A DNA stretch of 64,000 nucleotides from Pseudarthrobacter sulfonivorans (GTDB lineage: Bacteria; Actinomycetota; Actinomycetes; Actinomycetales; Micrococcaceae). The position numbers and the translations under genes were made by a program. The stretch covers positions 1 through 64,000 of the forward strand of contig NZ_JACXBW010000001.1 of NCBI RefSeq assembly GCF_014712225.1. Direction: 5' to 3'. The notes beneath the pieces were generated by a model. The model saw nothing but the letters and a program-made list of their open reading frames with translations. It did no database searches and was not told where the DNA came from. Position 1 is the first letter of the stretch; every line of letters starts with the position of its first letter. Positions 1-11,068 of this stretch are shown piece after piece.

Positions 1-3
1 GGA

Positions 4-80
4 GTGAGAGAGCGTCACGTAAAAACCCACATTAAGTGAGAGAGGATCGCCCGGAAACCCACATTAAGTGAGAGAGCGTC
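4..80. repeat. 32-bp direct repeats, two full units plus a partial one
   Basis: Units at 4-35 and 36-67, with a 13-base partial unit at 68-80. Each starts GTGAGAGAG and ends AAACCCACATTAA, with a variable centre. The same 32-bp unit recurs in both orientations at 63525-63869. It lies just past the 3' end of ino1. Function unknown. Confidence 0.85.
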
Positions 81-96
81 GCAGGGGTGGGAGGGG

Positions 97-1182
97 TTAG
101 CGCTCCAGGTCGCCGCGGATGAAGGCCTCGACCTTTTCGCGGGCGAGGTCGTCGTTGAACTGCTCCGGCGGGGACTTCATGAAGTAGCTGGAAGCGGAGA
201 GCAGCGGGCCGCCGATACCGCGGTCCAGGCCGATCTTGGCGGCACGGATGGCGTCGATGATCACACCGGCGGAGTTGGGTGAGTCCCACACTTCGAGCTT
301 GTATTCCAGGGACACGGGGGCGTCGCCGAAGTTGCGGCCTTCCAGGCGGACGAAGGCCCATTTGCGGTCATCGAGCCACTGGACGTAGTCGGACGGGCCG
401 ATGTGGACGTCCTTGGCAGCCAGCTCGGCTTCGACGTTGGAGGTGACGGCCTGGGTCTTGGAGATCTTCTTGGACTCGAGGCGGTCGCGTTCCAGCATGT
501 TCTTGAAGTCCATGTTGCCGCCGACGTTCAGCTGGTACGTGCGGTCCAGCGTGACGCCGCGGTCTTCGAAGAGCTTGGCCATCACGCGGTGCGTGATGGT
601 GGCACCGATCTGGCTCTTGATGTCGTCGCCCACGATCGGGACGCCGGCAGCGGTGAACTTGTCGGCCCATTCCTTGGTGCCGGCAATGAAGACCGGCAGG
701 GCGTTGACGAAGGCCACGCCTGCGTCGATGGCAGCCTGGGCGTAGAAGTGGGCAGCATCCTCGGAACCAACCGGAAGATAGCAGACCATCACGTCGGCCT
801 TGGATTCCCGGAGCGCGGCGACGATGTCAACGGGCTCTTCGGTGGACTGCTCAATGGTCTCGAGGTAGTACTTGCCGAGGCCATCCAGGGTGTGGCCGCG
901 CTGGACAGTCACGCCGGTGGGAGGAACGTCGGCGATTTTGATGGTGTTGTTTTCGCCGGCGAGGATGGCGTCGGCAAGGTCAACGCCCACCTTCTTGCCG
1001 TCTACATCAAACGCGGCAACAAACTGGACGTCGTTGACGTGGTACTTGCCGAACTCCACATGCATCAGACCCGGGATCGTGGCCTGGGGGTCGGCGTCGC
1101 GGTAGTACTGCACACCCTGGACGAGCGAGGCGGCGCAGTTACCTACACCAACAATGGCAACACGAATCGGATTTGCAGACAC
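97..1182 (-). CDS. ino1: myo-inositol-1-phosphate synthase
   Basis: This 361-residue protein converts glucose 6-phosphate to 1L-myo-inositol 1-phosphate in an NAD-dependent reaction, the first step to phosphatidylinositol lipids and mycothiol in actinobacteria. The N-terminal Rossmann motif VGVGNCAAS lies at about residues 11-19. [15 protein letters not shown] and GGNMDFKNM are typical of the short archaeal/actinobacterial form, and the length fits that form. The GTG start (1180-1182) is preceded by AAGGAG. The gene appears monocistronic, and its 3' end abuts the left-edge repeats. Identification is firm from the whole-length family pattern. Confidence 0.95.
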   Translation of the reverse strand: MSANPIRVAIVGVGNCAASLVQGVQYYRDADPQATIPGLMHVEFGKYHVNDVQFVAAFDVDGKKVGVDLADAILAGENNTIKIADVPPTGVTVQRGHTLDGLGKYYLETIEQSTEEPVDIVAALRESKADVMVCYLPVGSEDAAHFYAQAAIDAGVAFVNALPVFIAGTKEWADKFTAAGVPIVGDDIKSQIGATITHRVMAKLFEDRGVTLDRTYQLNVGGNMDFKNMLERDRLESKKISKTQAVTSNVEAELAAKDVHIGPSDYVQWLDDRKWAFVRLEGRNFGDAPVSLEYKLEVWDSPNSAGVIIDAIRAAKIGLDRGIGGPLLSASSYFMKSPPEQFNDDLAREKVEAFIRGDLER

Positions 1183-1296
1183 GGAACTCCTTTGAAGACA
1201 ACCTCAGCCGCCAGGACGGTCAACACCGGAAAGTACGACGGCGGCGCGCTGGCAGTGCGCCAATCGGCGCTTTATCATCTTACCCAACCAAGCGGC

Positions 1297-1316
1297 GGCC
1301 GGGATTGTTCCCGGCC
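1297..1316 (-). terminator. hairpin after aldo/keto reductase gene
   Basis: An 8-bp perfect stem (1297-1304 with 1309-1316) with a 4-base loop lies 27 bases beyond the stop of the reductase gene. There is no clear U-tract, which is common for actinobacterial terminators. Confidence 0.5.
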
Positions 1317-1342
1317 CCCGCAATGTCAAAAGTGCGGCTACG

Positions 1343-2380
<1,038 letters not shown>

Positions 2381-2434
2381 ACGTTCTATCCTGCCACCTG
2401 TGACCCAGGCAACAGGACAGAGCGCCGGTGTTAC

Positions 2435-2464
2435 GCCGCGGGCTGACAGAAGCCAGCCCGCGGC
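2435..2464 (-). terminator. hairpin after treZ
   Basis: A perfect 11-bp stem, 2435-2445 with 2454-2464, with an 8-base loop starts 9 bases past the treZ stop. It probably ends the treXYZ transcript. Confidence 0.6.
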
Positions 2465-2472
2465 CATTCACC

Positions 2473-4242
2473 CTAGAACTGCACGATTGCGGCACTCCAT
2501 GCAGGGAGGCTGAGCGAGCCGCCTTCCGGCTGCGCAGCGTCATCAGTGCTGAGCAGTACCGTTCCGCCGACGTTCTCAAGCCGTGCCGCCTCCGGGGAGA
2601 AGTTCAGCAGCACCTCCACGGGCCCGCGCCGGAAACGCAGCCAGCCGGCGTCGTCGTCGAACGTCACGTCGGTTTCCGCGAAACCCAACCCCGCCAGGTC
2701 GGGATGCTCGCGACGCAAGGCCGTCAGCGACCGGTACAGGGCCAGCAACCGCGCGTGGTCACCGTCGGATGCCTCCGCCCAGTCGAGCTTGGAGCGCCGG
2801 AACGTTTCGGGATCCTGCGGATCGGGCACGACGGCGGGATCCCACCCCATGCGCTCGAACTCGCGGATCCTGCCCTCCGCCGTCGCCTTGCCCAGCTCCG
2901 GTTCGGGATGGGAGGTGAAGAACTGCCACGGCGTGGAGGCCGCGAACTCCTCGCCCATAAACAGCATGGGCGTGAACGGCGAGGTCAGCGTCAGGACTGC
3001 CGCCACGGCCAACGGGCCGTAGGGCAGGGACTGGGACAGCCGGTCCCCGGTGGCGCGGTTGCCGATCTGGTCATGGTTCTGGTTGCACACCACCAGCGCG
3101 GCAGGGTGGACCAGGGAGGTGTTGATGGGCCGGCCGTGGTGGCGTCCGCGGAAGCTGGAGTAGCTTCCGTCGTGCAGGAAGCCGTCCTGGAGGACCTTGG
3201 CCAGCACGCCGAGGGACGCGAAGTCGGAGTAGTACCCGGTGGTCTCGCCGGTGACGTTGACGTGCACGGCATGATGGAAGTCGTCGCTCCACTGCCCGGC
3301 GAGGCCGTAGCCGTTGGCCTCGCGGGGGTAGATCAGCCGGGGATCGTTGAGGTCCGACTCGGCGATCAGCGTCTTGGGCAGCCCGGTCTCGGCCGAGATG
3401 GCGTCGCCCAGCGCACCGAGGTCCTCCAGCAGATGCACGGCACGCTCGTCACGGAGCGCGTGCACGGCGTCCAGGCGCAGGCCGTCCACGTGGTAATCGC
3501 GCAGCCAGAGGGCGGCGTTGTCCAGGATGTATTCACGCACGACGTCGGAGCCGGGGCCATCGAGGTTGACCGCATCACCCCACGTGTTGGCGTCGCCCTG
3601 CTTGAGGTACGGGCCGAACCGCGGCAGGTAGTTCCCGCTGGGGCCCAGGTGGTTGTAGACCACGTCCTGGATGACGCCCACCCCGGCGGCGTGGGCGGCG
3701 TCCACAAAGCGCTGGTAGGCAGCGGGCCCGCCGTAGCCTTCGTGCACCGCGAACCACTGCACGCCGTCGTAGCCCCAGTTGTGGGTGCCGTTGAAGCCGT
3801 TGACCGGCAGCAGTTCCACAAAATCGACACCAAGGTCCGCGAGGTAGCCGAGCTTGCCGGCCGCCGCGTCCAGGGTCCCCTCAGGGGTGAAGGTTCCCAC
3901 GTGGAGCTCATAAATGACCGAGCCACGCAGTTCCTTCCCCTCCCAACCGGGGTCCTGCCAAGCGTGCGAGGCGGGATCGTACGTTCGGGACAGGGCGTGA
4001 ACGCCGTCCGGGAGGCGGCGGGACCGGGGGTCCGGCAACGGGGTGGTGTCGCCGTCGAGCAGGTAGCCGTAGTCCACCACACCGTCCTCGGGCGCGTCAG
4101 GCGCGGACCACCAGCCTTCCGCGCCGGGGGCGGCGGCCACCTGCTTCATAGGGTACTGCTGCCCGTTGGCGAGCAGGACCACCGCAGAGGCATCCGGCGC
4201 CCAAACGTCGAACCGTTCGGATCCTACATTGACCACAGTCAT
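2473..4242 (-). CDS. treZ: malto-oligosyltrehalose trehalohydrolase
   Basis: TreZ (589 residues, GH13) releases trehalose from maltooligosyl-trehalose and completes the TreX-TreY-TreZ route from glycogen. An N-terminal carbohydrate-binding-like domain ([14 protein letters not shown]) precedes the barrel. The conserved GH13 regions are visible: [19 protein letters not shown] (nucleophile Asp), [10 protein letters not shown] (acid Glu) and NHDQIGNRA. The ATG at 4240-4242 forms a 4-base ATGA overlap with the treY stop, indicating translational coupling. A longer open frame upstream lies inside treY and is rejected. A GGAG sits upstream of the start. Confidence 0.95.
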   Translation of the reverse strand: MTVVNVGSERFDVWAPDASAVVLLANGQQYPMKQVAAAPGAEGWWSAPDAPEDGVVDYGYLLDGDTTPLPDPRSRRLPDGVHALSRTYDPASHAWQDPGWEGKELRGSVIYELHVGTFTPEGTLDAAAGKLGYLADLGVDFVELLPVNGFNGTHNWGYDGVQWFAVHEGYGGPAAYQRFVDAAHAAGVGVIQDVVYNHLGPSGNYLPRFGPYLKQGDANTWGDAVNLDGPGSDVVREYILDNAALWLRDYHVDGLRLDAVHALRDERAVHLLEDLGALGDAISAETGLPKTLIAESDLNDPRLIYPREANGYGLAGQWSDDFHHAVHVNVTGETTGYYSDFASLGVLAKVLQDGFLHDGSYSSFRGRHHGRPINTSLVHPAALVVCNQNHDQIGNRATGDRLSQSLPYGPLAVAAVLTLTSPFTPMLFMGEEFAASTPWQFFTSHPEPELGKATAEGRIREFERMGWDPAVVPDPQDPETFRRSKLDWAEASDGDHARLLALYRSLTALRREHPDLAGLGFAETDVTFDDDAGWLRFRRGPVEVLLNFSPEAARLENVGGTVLLSTDDAAQPEGGSLSLPAWSAAIVQF

Positions 4243-6566
4243 TCGTTTTCTCCATCCACCGGTACGAGCAAAGCCACCGGGTAGGTACCCAGGACGGCGG
4301 CCACCGAAACGGTTCCGGCCCGGTAAGTGACGCCGGTGAGCTCGTCCTTCATCGCGGTGGGGAGTTCGACGGCGGTGTCCCGCCACCCGCCGTCGCGCTC
4401 AAGTCCCAAGGGGAGCCGGGTAGCGAAGGTCAGGAGCCCGGGCGCCCCGGGAGCGCCGCGGTGGAACGCCAGCAGATGCTGCGCCGCCGCGCCGGACGCG
4501 GTCAGCGGGCTGTAGCCCTGGAAGAGTTCGGGCCGGTCGCGGCGAAGCCGGAGTGCGCGGGACGTCACGAGCAGCTTGCTGGTTTCGGTACCCGCTGCAG
4601 GCAGGGTGCCGGCGTCGATCGCTGCCAGCTCCTTGACCCGCTGCGCAAAGTCAACCGGCCGCCGGTTGTCCGGGTCGGTCAGCGACCGTTCCCAGAACTC
4701 AGAGCCCTGGTAAACGTCTGGCACGCCGGGCATGGTCAGCTGGATGATCTTTGCCGCCAGTGAGTTGGACGCGGCGGCGGAGTCGATCCGTGCCACGAAG
4801 TCCTCCACCACGCGGGTGACCCGGGCGTCGTCGAACGCCGCGTCCACGGCTGCGGTGACGCTCGCTTCGAACTTTTCGTTTGGGTTCGTCCACGTGGTGG
4901 AATTGCCCGCCTCACGGGCAGCCTTTTCGGCGTAGCCCTGCAGGCGCTCCCGCGAAGCCGGCCAAGCGCCCACGACCGCCTGCCACAGCAGGTTCTCGAA
5001 CGGGCCGTCGGGCACCGGGGCCAGTTCGCGGAGGGTGTTCAGCGTGGCCTTCCACTCGTCCGGCAGTTCGGCGATGACCGAGATCCGGGCACGGGCGTCC
5101 TCGCTGCGCTTGGTGTCGTGGGTGGACAGCGTGGTCATGGAGAGGGGCAGTTCCTCCTGCCGGCGTTTCATCCGGTGATGGAACTCCTCCGGTGCCACTG
5201 AGAACTCGGTGGGTTCGGCCCCCACTTCGGTGAGCGTGCCCAGCCTCGTGTAACGGTAGAACGCCGTGTCCTCCACCCCCTTGGCCATGACCATCCCCGA
5301 GGTCTGCTGGAAGCGTACGGCGATGGGTTTGGCGGGGTCGAGCAGCAGCGGCAGGAGCGTGCCCACGGCCGCGGCAAGGTCGGGACGGTGCTCCGCCGCC
5401 GACCCGCAGGCTTCCTTCAGGATCTCCGCCCCCGTCGGCAGGTACGTGCGGTAGACCGGGAAGGAGGCAATGATTTCGGCGATGGCATCCGCCGCGACGT
5501 CCAGGGCGAGCCCGGCCGAAGCAGGCACCAGGCGCGCCAGCCGCAGCACCTCGGCCCGCAGGATGCCGTCGGCGATCATCCGCTTGGTGCCGCGGATCAT
5601 TTCCGCGTAATCGGCCGGAGCGCCGGTACCCCGCAGGGCAGCATCCAGCGCGTCCAGGGCGGGTCCGCCCGAAGGGTCCACGAGGACCCGGTCCACCTCC
5701 GCCAGTGCGTCGTAGCCGGTGGTGCCCTCGCAGGCGAAGTCCCCGGGAAGCTCCTCTCCCGGCTCCAGGATCTTCTCCACCAGGACGTACGCGCCGCCGC
5801 TGACTTCCTTGAGCCAGCGCAGGTACCCGGCTGGATCCGCCAGGCCGTCCGGATGGTCCACGCGGAGCCCGTCCACCAAGCCCTCAGAGAACCAGCGCTT
5901 CACTTCGGCATGGGCCTGGTCGAAGACCCAACGGTCCTCTACCCGGATGCCCGCCAGCGTGGTGACGGCGAAGAAGCGCCGGTAGTTCAGCTCGGCATCC
6001 GCGCGGCGCCAGTCCATCAGCTCATAGTGCTGGCGGCCGTGTACATCCTGCGGCGAATCGCCGTCAGAATACGAGCCCGCTGCGAGCGGGAAGCGGTGGT
6101 CGTAGTACCGGAGCTCCCCGTCCTTCACTTCGAGCTGGTCCAGGTCCGCGTCCGAGCCCAGCATCGGAAGGCGGATCTTGCCCCCTCCCAGCTCCCAGTC
6201 GACGTCGAACGCTTCCGCGTAAGGCGAGGCGCGTCCCTCCCGCAGCAGCGACCACCACCAGGGGTTCTGCGCCGGCGAGGCCACACCCACGTGGTTGGGG
6301 ACGATGTCCACGAGCACACCCATGCCGTGGGCGCGGGCAGCCTTGGAAAGTGCCAGCAGCCCTTCGGGTCCGCCCCGGTCCGGATCCACCGACGACGGAT
6401 CCGTCACGTCATAGCCGTGATCGGACCCGCTTTCAGCGGTCAGGATCGGAGAGAGGTAGACCCAGTCGACGCCCAGGGACTTCAGGTAGGGAACCGTTTC
6501 GGCAGCATCAAAGAGCGTGAAGCTGCTGCGGATCTGGAGCCGGTAGGTGGACGCCGGAGCCTTCAC
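4239..6566 (-). CDS. treY: maltooligosyl trehalose synthase
   Basis: TreY (775 residues, GH13) is an intramolecular transglucosylase that turns the reducing end of maltodextrins into an alpha,alpha-1,1 trehalose linkage. The N terminus ASTYRLQ, then [46 protein letters not shown] and [10 protein letters not shown] are family signatures. The start is GTG at 6564-6566, in a GTGA overlap with the treX stop, and the gene overlaps treZ by four bases in turn. The three genes thus form one tightly coupled operon. Length is within the usual 700-850 range. Confidence 0.96.
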   Translation of the reverse strand: MKAPASTYRLQIRSSFTLFDAAETVPYLKSLGVDWVYLSPILTAESGSDHGYDVTDPSSVDPDRGGPEGLLALSKAARAHGMGVLVDIVPNHVGVASPAQNPWWWSLLREGRASPYAEAFDVDWELGGGKIRLPMLGSDADLDQLEVKDGELRYYDHRFPLAAGSYSDGDSPQDVHGRQHYELMDWRRADAELNYRRFFAVTTLAGIRVEDRWVFDQAHAEVKRWFSEGLVDGLRVDHPDGLADPAGYLRWLKEVSGGAYVLVEKILEPGEELPGDFACEGTTGYDALAEVDRVLVDPSGGPALDALDAALRGTGAPADYAEMIRGTKRMIADGILRAEVLRLARLVPASAGLALDVAADAIAEIIASFPVYRTYLPTGAEILKEACGSAAEHRPDLAAAVGTLLPLLLDPAKPIAVRFQQTSGMVMAKGVEDTAFYRYTRLGTLTEVGAEPTEFSVAPEEFHHRMKRRQEELPLSMTTLSTHDTKRSEDARARISVIAELPDEWKATLNTLRELAPVPDGPFENLLWQAVVGAWPASRERLQGYAEKAAREAGNSTTWTNPNEKFEASVTAAVDAAFDDARVTRVVEDFVARIDSAAASNSLAAKIIQLTMPGVPDVYQGSEFWERSLTDPDNRRPVDFAQRVKELAAIDAGTLPAAGTETSKLLVTSRALRLRRDRPELFQGYSPLTASGAAAQHLLAFHRGAPGAPGLLTFATRLPLGLERDGGWRDTAVELPTAMKDELTGVTYRAGTVSVAAVLGTYPVALLVPVDGENE

Positions 6567-8824
6567 TTTGCGGGACCCTTCGGCTTGCTGACCTTCTTTG
6601 TCTTCTTGGGCTCCGGCACGGCGGGCGTGCTCAAAGCGGCGGTTTCGGCGGTGGCGGTCTGCGACAGTGCGGCGAGCGACGCGGCCACGGAGTGATCCGG
6701 TTCCGTCTCCTCAATGGTGTGGGCTCGGAGCACCACCAGGGACTTTGCGTCCACAGGCAGGCCCTCCCCTGCCTTAACAGGTGCGGTGTCGGCGTTGTGG
6801 CCTGCGGTGTCGATGATGATGTCCCAGGCGGGCGCGTACTCGTCGGACGGCAGGGTGAATTTCACCATGTCGTCGTGGGCGTTGAAGTACAGGACGAAGT
6901 TCACGTCCGTGATCCGGCGGCCGCGTTCGTCCTTGCCCTGGATGCCGTCGCCGTTGAGGAACACGCCCACGGAACGGCCAAAGCCGCTGTCCCAGGCTTC
7001 CGGTTTCATGGTGTCGCCGGAGGGGTCCAGCCATACGATGTCCGGCAGTCGTTCGCCTTCGCCTCGCAGCACGGGGCGGCCGTCGAAGAACCGGCTCCGG
7101 CGGAACGTGGGGTGCTTGGCGCGAAGCGCGTTGACGGCGGCCGTGAATTCGATGAGGGGCTGGTCGATGTTCTCCCAGTTGATCCAGGTCAGTTCAGAAT
7201 CCTGGCAGTAGCCGTTGTTGTTGCCCTGCTGGGTGCGGCCCAGTTCGTCGCCGTGCAGCAGCATGGGGACGCCCTGGGAGAGCAGCAGGGAGGCGATGAA
7301 GTTCCGCTGCTGGCGGGCGCGCATCCCAAGGACGGCGGGATCGTCGGTGGGGCCTTCGGCGCCGCAGTTCCAGGACCGGTTGTGGGATTCGCCGTCGTTG
7401 TTGTCCTCGCCGTTGGCGTCGTTGTGCTTCTCGTTGTAGGAGACCAGGTCCGCGAGGGTGAAGCCGTCGTGGGCGGTGACGAAGTTGATGGACGCCACGG
7501 GACGGCGGCCGGAGTGTTCGTAAAGGTCGGCGGAGCCGGTGATGCGGGAAGCGAATTCGCCGAGGGTGGCCGGTTCGCCGCGCCAGAAGTCGCGGACAGT
7601 GTCGCGGTACTTGCCGTTCCACTCCGTCCACTGCGGCGGGAAGTTGCCCACCTGGTAGCCGCCGGGGCCAACGTCCCACGGCTCGGCGATCAGCTTGACC
7701 TGGGAAACCACCGGGTCCTGCTGGATGAGTTCGAAGAACGTGGAGAGCTTGTCCACGTCATAGAACTCGCGGGCCAGGGTGGAGGCAAGGTCGAAGCGGA
7801 AGCCATCCACGTGCATTTCGGTGACCCAGTAGCGCAGGGAGTCCATGAGCAGCTGCAGGGAGTGGGGCTGGCGGACGTTAAGCGAGTTGCCCGTGCCCGT
7901 GTAGTCCATGTAGTGCTTCTCGTCGCCCTCCATGAGGCGGTAGTAGGACTGGTTGTCGATGCCCTTGAAGGACAGGGTGGGGCCCAGGTGGTTTCCTTCG
8001 GCGGTGTGGTTGTACACCACGTCCAGGATCACTTCGATGCCGGCCCGGTGCAGCGACCGGACCATGGCCTTGAAGTCCTGGACCTGCTGGCCTGTGTCGC
8101 CGGTGGAGCTGTAGGTGTTCTGCGGGGCGAAAAAGCCGATGGTGTTGTAGCCCCAGTAGTTGTTCAGGCCTTTGTCCTGCAGGGTCCCGTCATTGACGAA
8201 CTGGTGCACCGGCATCAGTTCGATGGCGGTGACGCCCAGCTTCTGGAGGTGCGAGATGACGGACGGGTGCGCGACGCCGGCGTAGGTGCCGCGCTGCTCC
8301 TCGGGGATCTCGGGGTGGAGCTGGGTGAGGCCCTTGACGTGGGCTTCGTAAATGACCGACTTGTGATACGGGACGCGCGGCAGGTGGTCGCCGTCCCAGT
8401 CGAAGAAGGGGTTGATGACCACGCCCATCATCATGTGCGGCGCGGAGTCATCGTTGTTGATGGTGTCCGGCTCTTCGCCCAGGTTGTACGTGAACAGGGC
8501 CGGGTCCCAGTCAATCTGGCCGTGCACGGCCTTGGCGTACGGGTCCAGGAGCAGCTTGTTCGGGTTGAACCGGTTGCCGGACTGGGGGTCGTACGGTCCG
8601 TGGACGCGGTAGCCATACTTCTGGCCGGGCTGGACCTGCGGGATGTAGCCGTGCCACACGTAGCCGTCCACTTCATCGAGGCTGAACCGCGTTTCCCCGC
8701 CGTTGTCGTCGAAGAGGCAGAGCTCCACCTTTTCGGCGCGTTCGCTGAACAGCGCGAAGTTAGTGCCAGTCCCATCAAAAGTGGCGCCAAGCGGATAAGC
8801 CGATCCGGGCCAGATTTCCATCAT
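6563..8824 (-). CDS. treX: glycogen debranching enzyme (GlgX/TreX)
   Basis: This 753-residue GH13 isoamylase-type enzyme removes alpha-1,6 branches from glycogen and feeds linear maltodextrin to TreY. An N-terminal CBM48-like region ([19 protein letters not shown]) precedes the barrel. Catalytic regions are [35 protein letters not shown] and [10 protein letters not shown], followed by the GlgX-typical [19 protein letters not shown]. The C-terminal ~40 residues are Ala/Thr-rich and end in a Lys/Pro-rich tail not needed by the family. The ATG at 8822-8824 has GAGGAG six bases upstream; a second ATG follows directly. It is the first gene of the treX-treY-treZ operon. Confidence 0.95.
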   Translation of the reverse strand: MMEIWPGSAYPLGATFDGTGTNFALFSERAEKVELCLFDDNGGETRFSLDEVDGYVWHGYIPQVQPGQKYGYRVHGPYDPQSGNRFNPNKLLLDPYAKAVHGQIDWDPALFTYNLGEEPDTINNDDSAPHMMMGVVINPFFDWDGDHLPRVPYHKSVIYEAHVKGLTQLHPEIPEEQRGTYAGVAHPSVISHLQKLGVTAIELMPVHQFVNDGTLQDKGLNNYWGYNTIGFFAPQNTYSSTGDTGQQVQDFKAMVRSLHRAGIEVILDVVYNHTAEGNHLGPTLSFKGIDNQSYYRLMEGDEKHYMDYTGTGNSLNVRQPHSLQLLMDSLRYWVTEMHVDGFRFDLASTLAREFYDVDKLSTFFELIQQDPVVSQVKLIAEPWDVGPGGYQVGNFPPQWTEWNGKYRDTVRDFWRGEPATLGEFASRITGSADLYEHSGRRPVASINFVTAHDGFTLADLVSYNEKHNDANGEDNNDGESHNRSWNCGAEGPTDDPAVLGMRARQQRNFIASLLLSQGVPMLLHGDELGRTQQGNNNGYCQDSELTWINWENIDQPLIEFTAAVNALRAKHPTFRRSRFFDGRPVLRGEGERLPDIVWLDPSGDTMKPEAWDSGFGRSVGVFLNGDGIQGKDERGRRITDVNFVLYFNAHDDMVKFTLPSDEYAPAWDIIIDTAGHNADTAPVKAGEGLPVDAKSLVVLRAHTIEETEPDHSVAASLAALSQTATAETAALSTPAVPEPKKTKKVSKPKGPAK

Positions 8825-9034
8825 GCGTGCTCCTCGTTGTTGTTCGACATCGGGGCGGGCGAAATCATCGCCGCGCCACCCAGCCGGTGCAGAACCTATG
8901 CCTACGGTAGCGGGTGGGTGTGACTATTACGTTTCTAGCCCCCGTGTTTACTAAGCATGCTGACTTTACCGCAAACCTCTGCTATGGCAGCAATCCTCGA
9001 CCCGGCCATGGAATCAGCGGGTCCACAGTTCAGG

Positions 9035-10564
9035 TCAGCCCGCGAGCCGTCCCCAAACCTCCGGCACGGCGTCAGCAATCCGCCCCGCGGTTAGCGGTCC
9101 CCCGCCGGCCGCGGCAGTGCCTGCCAGGCCGTGGAGGCTGGCACCCAGGGCCGCGATCGCCGCCCAGCGCTCGTCCGGATCGATGCCCGCGTTCCGGAAG
9201 CGCCCGACGTCGGACCCCACCTGGGCGAGCAGCGCACCGATGATCCCGGCCAGGACGTCGCCGCTCCCGGCCGTGGCGAGCCACGGCGTGCCGTCCGCCT
9301 GGCTGTAGAAGTCCCGTAAGGGCGATGCGACCAGGGTGGTGGCGCCTTTGAGCAGGACGGTCGCCTCAGTCAGCACGGCCGCCTGCCGCACTGCGTCCAG
9401 CGTGGTCGCCTCCACGGCCGAGCGATCGTAGTCAGCGCCGAGCCGGTCCAGGAGCGATGCCAGCTCGCCGGCGTGCGGGGTCAGCACCACCTGCGGCGCC
9501 AGGACGTCGGGAAGGGCCGGCAGCGCACCGGCGTCGGCGATCACCGGCAGGCCCGATTCGACGGCGTCGCGGGCGCGCTGCAGCTGGTCCGGGTCGCCGG
9601 GGCCCATGCCCGAACCAACCAGCCAGGCCTGGACCCGGGTGTCCGCCACGGAGCCGGTGCTGCAGACCACCTCGGGGCAGGACTGGCGCACCAGGTCTGC
9701 CACCTCGGGCGGCCCGAGGTAGCGGACCATGCCCGCGCCGGCGGCCAGCGCCCCGCGGCAGGCCAGCACCGCGGCGCCGGGATAGTCGGCAGATCCGGCA
9801 ACGACGCCCAGAACCCCGCGGGTGTACTTGTGTGCGCGCCTCCCGGGCTGCGGCAGCAGCTCTGCCAAATCCGAAGCCTCGAGGCGCCGCAGGGCCGGCG
9901 AGGGAAGATGTTCCTCGATGCCGATGGGAACCACCTGGACGCGGCCGGTGTGGTCGGCGCCGGGGTCGGCCAGCAGGCCCACCTTGGCGGCGCCGAAGGT
10001 GACGGTCAGGTCGGCGGAGAGCACGGGGGCATGGGCTTCGCCGGAATCGGCGTCCACGCCGCTGGGGATGTCGCAGGCCACCACGAGCCGGGACGCACCG
10101 GACCGCACGTCGGCGAGACCGGCCACCAGTGCGGCAGCAGCTCCCCGCAGCCCGCCCCGCGCACCGGTCCCCAGGACAGCGTCTATGACGACATCGGCAC
10201 CCGCCACGTCTGCCGTCAAAGCGCCGACATTCGCATCAGTGAGGAAAACCGCCTGCCCGCCGGCGCGCTCAAAAGCAGCCAGCGCCTCGGGGTGGGCGGC
10301 GTCCCCGGTAAGTACCGCCGTCGTACGCATTCCCCTGGCGGCCAGGAAGGATGCGGCGAAGAGGCCGTCTCCGCCGTTGTTGCCCTTGCCGGCGAGGACG
10401 GCCACGCCGGTGCCGTAGAGCGGCCGGCCGCGGGCCTGCAGCTCGTGGACGATGGCGTTGGCGAGTCCGTAGGAGGCGCGCTGCATCAGCACGGCGCCCA
10501 TCCCGGCTGCCAGGAGCGGCTGTTCGGCCGCCCTGATCTGGGTTCCGGTGTAGGCGCTGATCAT
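9035..10564 (-). CDS. nnr: bifunctional NAD(P)H-hydrate epimerase/dehydratase
   Basis: Nnr (509 residues) repairs hydrated NADH and NADPH. The N-terminal half is the YjeF_N epimerase domain, with GKGNNGGDGLFAASFLAARG near residues 55-75. The C-terminal half is the ADP/ATP-dependent dehydratase, a ribokinase-like fold, with VVAGSADYPGAAVL, VVLTPHAGELASLL, TVLLKGATTLVASP and the GSGDVLAG signature. It sits 36 bases downstream of acpS on the same strand, a common actinobacterial pairing, so the two are probably cotranscribed. No strong ribosome binding site precedes the ATG at 10562-10564. Confidence 0.94.
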   Translation of the reverse strand: MISAYTGTQIRAAEQPLLAAGMGAVLMQRASYGLANAIVHELQARGRPLYGTGVAVLAGKGNNGGDGLFAASFLAARGMRTTAVLTGDAAHPEALAAFERAGGQAVFLTDANVGALTADVAGADVVIDAVLGTGARGGLRGAAAALVAGLADVRSGASRLVVACDIPSGVDADSGEAHAPVLSADLTVTFGAAKVGLLADPGADHTGRVQVVPIGIEEHLPSPALRRLEASDLAELLPQPGRRAHKYTRGVLGVVAGSADYPGAAVLACRGALAAGAGMVRYLGPPEVADLVRQSCPEVVCSTGSVADTRVQAWLVGSGMGPGDPDQLQRARDAVESGLPVIADAGALPALPDVLAPQVVLTPHAGELASLLDRLGADYDRSAVEATTLDAVRQAAVLTEATVLLKGATTLVASPLRDFYSQADGTPWLATAGSGDVLAGIIGALLAQVGSDVGRFRNAGIDPDERWAAIAALGASLHGLAGTAAAGGGPLTAGRIADAVPEVWGRLAG

Positions 10565-10600
10565 GGTGTCAGGTGCTGGGGCGTCCCGGCGGAGGGGCGC

Positions 10601-10948
10601 TCAGCCTTCGGCGAGGACCGTGGCGGTGGCGATTCCGCCGTCGTGGCTGATGGACACATGCCAGCGCTTGACGCCCTTGGACTCGGCCACGGCCAGGACG
10701 GTGTCCTTCACCTGGATGGTGGGGCCGTGCTGGTCCAGCCCGATCCAGCAGTCCTGCCAGTTCATGCCGGCCGGCGCGCCGAGCACCTTGGCCACGGCTT
10801 CCTTGGCCGCGAACCGGGCCGCCAGGGACCGGGTGTTCAGCTCGCGTTCCGCCGGAACGAACAGCCGGTCGCGGAGCCCCGGTGTCCGTTCAAGCTGGCG
10901 GCCGAACCGCTCAATGTCTACAACGTCTACGCCAATGCCAACAATCAT
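10601..10948 (-). CDS. acpS: holo-[acyl-carrier-protein] synthase
   Basis: AcpS (115 residues) transfers 4'-phosphopantetheine from CoA to the serine of acyl carrier protein. [12 protein letters not shown] at the N terminus holds the Mg-binding Asp, and [15 protein letters not shown] holds the second metal-binding Glu; SISHDGG is the third family motif. Length is standard. The ATG at 10946-10948 has no Shine-Dalgarno sequence; TAGAGT lies six bases upstream, suggesting a leaderless mRNA. It is probably followed by nnr in one transcript. Confidence 0.94.
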   Translation of the reverse strand: MIVGIGVDVVDIERFGRQLERTPGLRDRLFVPAERELNTRSLAARFAAKEAVAKVLGAPAGMNWQDCWIGLDQHGPTIQVKDTVLAVAESKGVKRWHVSISHDGGIATATVLAEG

Positions 10949-10954
10949 GGCACT

Positions 10955-10960
10955 ACTCTA
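10955..10960 (-). promoter_or_regulatory. -10 element of acpS (leaderless)
   Basis: TAGAGT on the minus strand ends six bases before the acpS ATG, so transcription would begin at or beside the start codon. No convincing -35 was found. Confidence 0.5.
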
Positions 10961-10974
10961 CGGTGACGCCCATG

Positions 10975-11001
10975 CCTGCAGCGCGCACTGCGCGCTGCAG
11001 G
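10975..11001. terminator. hairpin between acpS and the EAL gene
   Basis: A perfect 11-bp GC-rich stem (10975-10985 with 10991-11001) with a 5-base loop lies 67 bases past the stop of the EAL gene. It probably terminates that gene. It is also just upstream of the acpS promoter. Confidence 0.65.
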
Positions 11002-11068
11002 GTCTTTAGATGTCGGAGGGCGCCACGAGACGGCATCCAGCCTCCCCAGGGTATTGAGGCCAGCATCC

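Noticed and set aside
4..80. CRISPR-like array (32-bp units)
   Set aside because: The constant part runs through almost the whole unit and only about six bases vary; there are no unique spacers of normal length and no cas genes.
8825..9034. tRNA or structured RNA between treX and nnr
   Set aside because: No cloverleaf or strong paired structure could be drawn; it looks like an ordinary promoter gap.
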